Positions 59,714 through 64,000 of a stretch of DNA of 64,000 bases are shown here, piece after piece (within the stretch, counting starts at the first letter, position 1; every line of letters starts with the position of its first letter). The DNA is from Psilocybe azurescens (lineage: Eukaryota; Basidiomycota; Agaricomycetes; Agaricales; Agrocybaceae): contig JAJIRX010000569.1 of NCBI GenBank assembly GCA_023853785.1, positions 366,902-430,901 of the forward strand, written 5' to 3'. Position numbers and translations under genes: made by a program. The notes under the pieces are model-generated. The model saw only the letters and a program-made list of their open reading frames with translations. It ran no database searches and was not told the DNA's origin.

Positions 59714-62700
59714 ATGTCCTAGCTAGATGACCAGGATCACTCAATTGTATATTGGTTGCTTTATCATGACGAGCCTCTACACCACGCAAGTAACCCTTCC
59801 CTGTCAAATCACACTCTACACGCTTCATTGGCATTTCATCGCGTCTCCTATCATCAAATCATCACACGTTTCAACCGCAGTTAGGCCACTCCGTCACGAT
59901 TTCACAAGGTTGTGGTCTGGCTGCCCCTACAGTACACACGACAACACTATCCTCCATTGCATCCACTCTTGTGGCTATTCATCCGGACTATAGGACCCAT
60001 GGTTTCTTCTTCGCCTTTTCTTCATTTCCAGATATAAAATTTGCCAACTTGTCGTTGCATCTTTTCCTTCTTGACCTTGACATTTTCTTGTATGTACAGC
60101 CTTCCCTTTCGTACAGATAAGTATTTTTGCGAAGACATAGAATCGTATCACCCTCGCATACCTTTTTTACAACACAGAAAGATACCCACATTTCACGCAA
60201 TTTCTATCCCCTATTCCAATCCTTTATGCGCACTGATACCTGCTTCCTGTGTCTTGGGATTAACTTGGTTAAGACAGCAATTCAAAGGTTGGGAGGAGGG
60301 ATGCAACCTCAATTCACATTCGTTTACTTCTTGGTCTTACATCCTTTTTATTCGTTTCTGATTTCTTGTTTTCATTCTTTTTTTTGGCCATTTTGTATGT
60401 TATCTCAATTAATCACCCACCCGTAGAGCGGTAATATACAAAACGATTTTTATGACCCACAGCACTAGCCGACTGGAGATGTGTTTTCGTAAAGGTTGAT
60501 TTGGATTTTGAACAATGCCCCATTTGTGCCCAGTTGTGCCTACAGCGGATGACGGGTCCTTTGGTGAGGTCATAGGCAATGTGGGAATTGCTTACATAGT
60601 AACTATATAAGTCATAGGCACGTGACATATTATTCGGTGACAAGGAAACTTTCCTCGCGTCGTTGCCTCTCTCATCCAGATTCCACACCGGGCAACGACG
60701 ATGTTCAGAAACTCTGCAATGGGGTTGATATCTTGTCTTTCAGATTTATGGATGCTCCGGAGTGTACTTTGTCTTGCGAGTTCAACCTTGTCTTCTATAG
60801 TATGACCCACCGGAGAATTTCTGCTCGGCCTTTTACCTCGACGACTATATCGAGGGTGAGTACACCTTTTCTTATCTTCTCTTTCTTTCTCCTCTGTATG
60901 ATGAAGTATTTTTCGGATGTAAAGTAGTCTACGGACTCGATTCCGAGAGCGCAAAACCCCATGTGGAATTTTCCGTTGCCTTCCCTTCCCTGATCTCTTC
61001 AACATTGTTTCCTTCTCATTGAAGCCAGTTGACTGACATGATGTTTTTTTCCTGATAGGTGTTCTTTTACTCTGAGAACTCTTCCCAGGACTCTTAAGAG
61101 GGTCTCCGTTCCTTCACTGCCATGTGCTCCGACCTCGTGCTCGAGGCGAGTGAATATATCGTGCATTTAACCATGGCTCATCCCTTTTGTGTATAGAAGG
61201 TCTCGCATCTCATGTGCCATATATTAGGCTGGATCACATTCTTCAATTATGTCAAGAGTTCTCCGTTTGCGTTCGCTTTTCTCCTTGACGTCGAGTTTTC
61301 TTCGGGAGGTTGTTGAAATTTAATCGCAGCGATCGTTTCAATACATTGGTACGAGCCGAACCCGATTGTACCCGTATGCCTTCTTGTACGCGTACGCCAG
61401 TTTACAATCAACTATGTTTGTTGGGAAGTTTGTGTACACCTTGTTATCGTTGTCCTATTCATGTTGAGTTGTTATCTTCCTTCGATACTTTTTTCCCCAA
61501 TGTCATGTTATACTTTGCGACAACCCCACTTCATAAGTTCAACCCCACCTGATTTCTATTGATCTGTATTTTTCTTCTTCATCACAGACTTCCAACCATT
61601 GACCGATGAAATCGATCATAGATGTTTTACCATAAGTACTCATTGTTCCGAACATGAAAGCAGAAGACACAAGGACGCAAACTTTAAATTTCAATCATCT
61701 CCTCTCTGTCTGTGGTCTTTGGCACCTGAGCCATTTCTTTCTTCATTCTCCAGTATCCGCTTGATCGCATTTTGTGACTGGTTTTTTGTCTGCTTTAGGT
61801 GAAAGTGGAAACGATGTCAATTCTATCAGATTGGCAAATGGCCACTCTCCTTGTCTACGTACTGACCCCACTTAGTTTTCTAGAACGTCGGTAAACATCT
61901 ATCATGTGCCAATGAAATGATTTACCTTGTCCTGACGAATTGAAAGCAAGTACAACGTCACATCTTATCACTCTTATATTTCTTCTCTCCATGTTCTTTT
62001 CGGCTATACTGGGTGTATCTCATTCAAGTCTGCCTCGTTCTGTTTGTACATCTTGACTGGCTCAGTTTAACGTCAACGTTGCCTCATACCAGAAGTATCA
62101 TCCATCGCCAATGCTCTTTGTTCTCTTGATCCGTCTTTTACGTGTTTGAATTTGTAGACGTGGCTTTCCAGCGAGATGATGCTTCAACAATGTCATCAAT
62201 ATTCTTCAAAGAATTTTGTCGTGCCAAGCCAATTACTTAGTCGCATAAATCCCTTTTGGGCGGTAATTTCCGGCGCTTTGCCTTGACGATTTTTGTGCCA
62301 AACAATGGCCTCAGGGTGCTTCAACTCTCTTCGGAGAAATATTTTGCGCATGCTTTCTACCTTTTCACCGATCGACATCCAGACCGAACACATTGGCTCG
62401 ACCGCCAGACGGTTTTTCGTGCAAGGGGTTGTTGGGCTAGATATAGCACATCGTATTGATACTTGCGGTAATGGCACACCCCTACATATTCCATTGAGAC
62501 CAATCCATTTGGACCAAGTTTGGCGAGATTTTCGCGGCCGTTTGCAGGCAGAAAAGTGATAAACATTTGTTTTTACAAAGGATGAATACCAATCAATCTC
62601 CGAGAGGCGAGAAGGTTGTTTTTTCACTTATTCTCCATGATGGCTGGACACCCTTCCGCGATTTCTCCGAGGGGCGTCATTTTCGAGGGCGGCCGAATGT

Positions 62701-64000
62701 TTCATGGTCTCTCAGCATGATATAAAATTGTGATCGTTGTTTCTGTGATTCTAACGACGGATTTCTTCCTCTTCATTCACAGCTTGTCTTGATTCAATCG
62801 ATTCAATGTGCCCACAAATAGATTGTGTTGTATGTTCTACCGCGGCGTAAATGGGGCAGGGAGACGAGGAGATATAGCTTTGTGCGAGATGAACAGAGAT
62901 AGAACAGATGTATGTGCTTGCCCGAGACCTTCGTCGATGACGAGAAATTTAGGTTATGCCACAAATGCTCTACGGACGGCTCGACATAATGCCTTGACTT
63001 GATTCCAAAAGTCCTTGATTCGGGATTTCTCTGTTGTCATGAACTGGACGTGATGAATGGAGTTCGATTTTCGGTGTTGAGGTGATGGATCTAGATTGAC
63101 AATTCAGAGCAACGCCGGAGATTAGGCAATATTCAAGGGCTTTGGTATTAAAAGACTTGATAAACCTCCTTGTGACTGGCTTTGGAAAAATGTTCTCAAC
63201 GATTGTCGGAGACAGCTTCTTGAGATACACAAGACTAAGATGCAGCATTTGAGCCATTAAAATCGACAGAAAAGTCTTGATAAGAATGACCGTCTTTCGT
63301 CAATGAGTACGTCGTACAGACAGCCAGGATTTATCCATGAATACAACCCGTGGCCTCGACATGAGAGTACCCATACATCAGCCCGTCTTTTCGCTTCCAA
63401 GCCATCCGATAATCGGCCGCAACATGTTCTGGACACCTAAGAAGCAGTGATAATATGGCCTGTCTCGTATCGCGCTGAAGTGCCGATTCGCACAGAGAAG
63501 GAGGGTGGCGTTCTGCGAAAGGGCCGAGCACCGAGTGCAAGGTGATTTAGCCAGAATATATTATGTGGATGCTTCCAAAAGGGTTGTGATGAGGACAATG
63601 CACCCGAGAGCAAGTTGACTGCTCCTTTAGTTGGATAAGAAGTCGATTGATCGGAAAGAGGTCGGGGCAGTCATTTGCAACCGTGAGCTAACCCGGTTCA
63701 TGTTGTTCTGATGACTCGAAAAGGTGAGCTGGACTGAATCCTCCGTGGTTAGCGAGGATGGGTATCTCCTGGAGGCTTCAGAAAAAGCAGCATTGGGTCC
63801 GTGTGTCGAACGATCGAAAAAAGAGACTTTGTTCGCACTTTATTCTATTTCTCTCGAGATGGGATTAATAAGGTTTGAGCTCCCATGAGATTGACGGGCA
63901 AATGGAAAAGACAGGGAATCTTCAGTATTCAGAAACCAATTTCGACGTTCGTCCAGGCCAAACGGAGACATCCACTTCTAGGAGGTACTGCTCTTGAAGA
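59714..64000. other. No assignable gene (3' end of window)
   Basis: T-rich on the + strand to about 62 kb. Minus-strand readings at 62970-63257 (LHLSLVYLKKLSPTIVENIF), 63331-63540 and 62196-62627 have plausible composition but no recognisable domain and no clear splice links. They could be exons of an unrecognised minus-strand gene entering from the right. Confidence 0.3.

Overview
The window looks like nuclear DNA of a basidiomycete fungus, most likely an Agaricomycete. Genes are dense in places and split by many short GT-AG introns (about 50-70 nt). The recognisable products are eukaryotic and fungal: proteasome beta-6, glutathione synthetase, RPAP1, ROT1, an Irc6/p34 adaptin-binding protein, a MADS-box factor, a ZFC3H1/Red1-like zinc-finger protein and a GH131 glucanase relic. 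There is no prokaryotic operon structure, CRISPR array or rRNA, and I saw no convincing tRNA.

Layout. 1.9-7.2 kb: three tandem copies of an ABM-like (dimeric alpha+beta barrel) protein family, the third decayed, with a GC-rich island at 4.4-5.6 kb between copies two and three. 7.9-17.7 kb: Irc6-like gene, a long disordered protein with repeated TPWE motifs, a T-rich stretch with a tandem duplication, and a SAM methyltransferase with a disordered N-terminus, all on the + strand. 18-24.8 kb: mostly gene-poor. 24.8-26.1 kb: MADS-box gene (-). 26-31.5 kb: gene-poor, with a TA-flanked MITE and a tandem duplication. 31.6-35.4 kb: large zinc-finger gene (-). 37.9-40.3 kb: an SDR (+) and a fourth ABM-like copy (-), convergent. 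40.9-50.3 kb: RPAP1, glutathione synthetase, a GH131 pseudogene and an aldo/keto reductase, all +. 51.5 kb: a short MITE of the same family. 56.6-59.7 kb: proteasome beta-6 and ROT1 (+). The last 4 kb hold nothing I can assign.

Most of these are housekeeping genes in no evident pathway cluster: transcription (RPAP1, MADS, ZFC3H1-like), redox (GSH2, AKR, SDR), proteolysis (beta-6), ER folding and cell wall (ROT1), trafficking (Irc6).

The strongest window-wide signal is technical. At least nine otherwise well-conserved genes carry frame breaks, nearly all inside mononucleotide runs, and most are healed by one extra base of the run. This points to homopolymer errors in the assembly rather than mass pseudogenisation, and predicted proteins must be read across these breaks. 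GSH2, ROT1 and AKR have none. Biologically, the best leads are the TPWE-motif protein, micro-exons of 14-17 nt inside core domains, the ABM-like family with a decaying copy, and the AACCCATA-rich MITE family.
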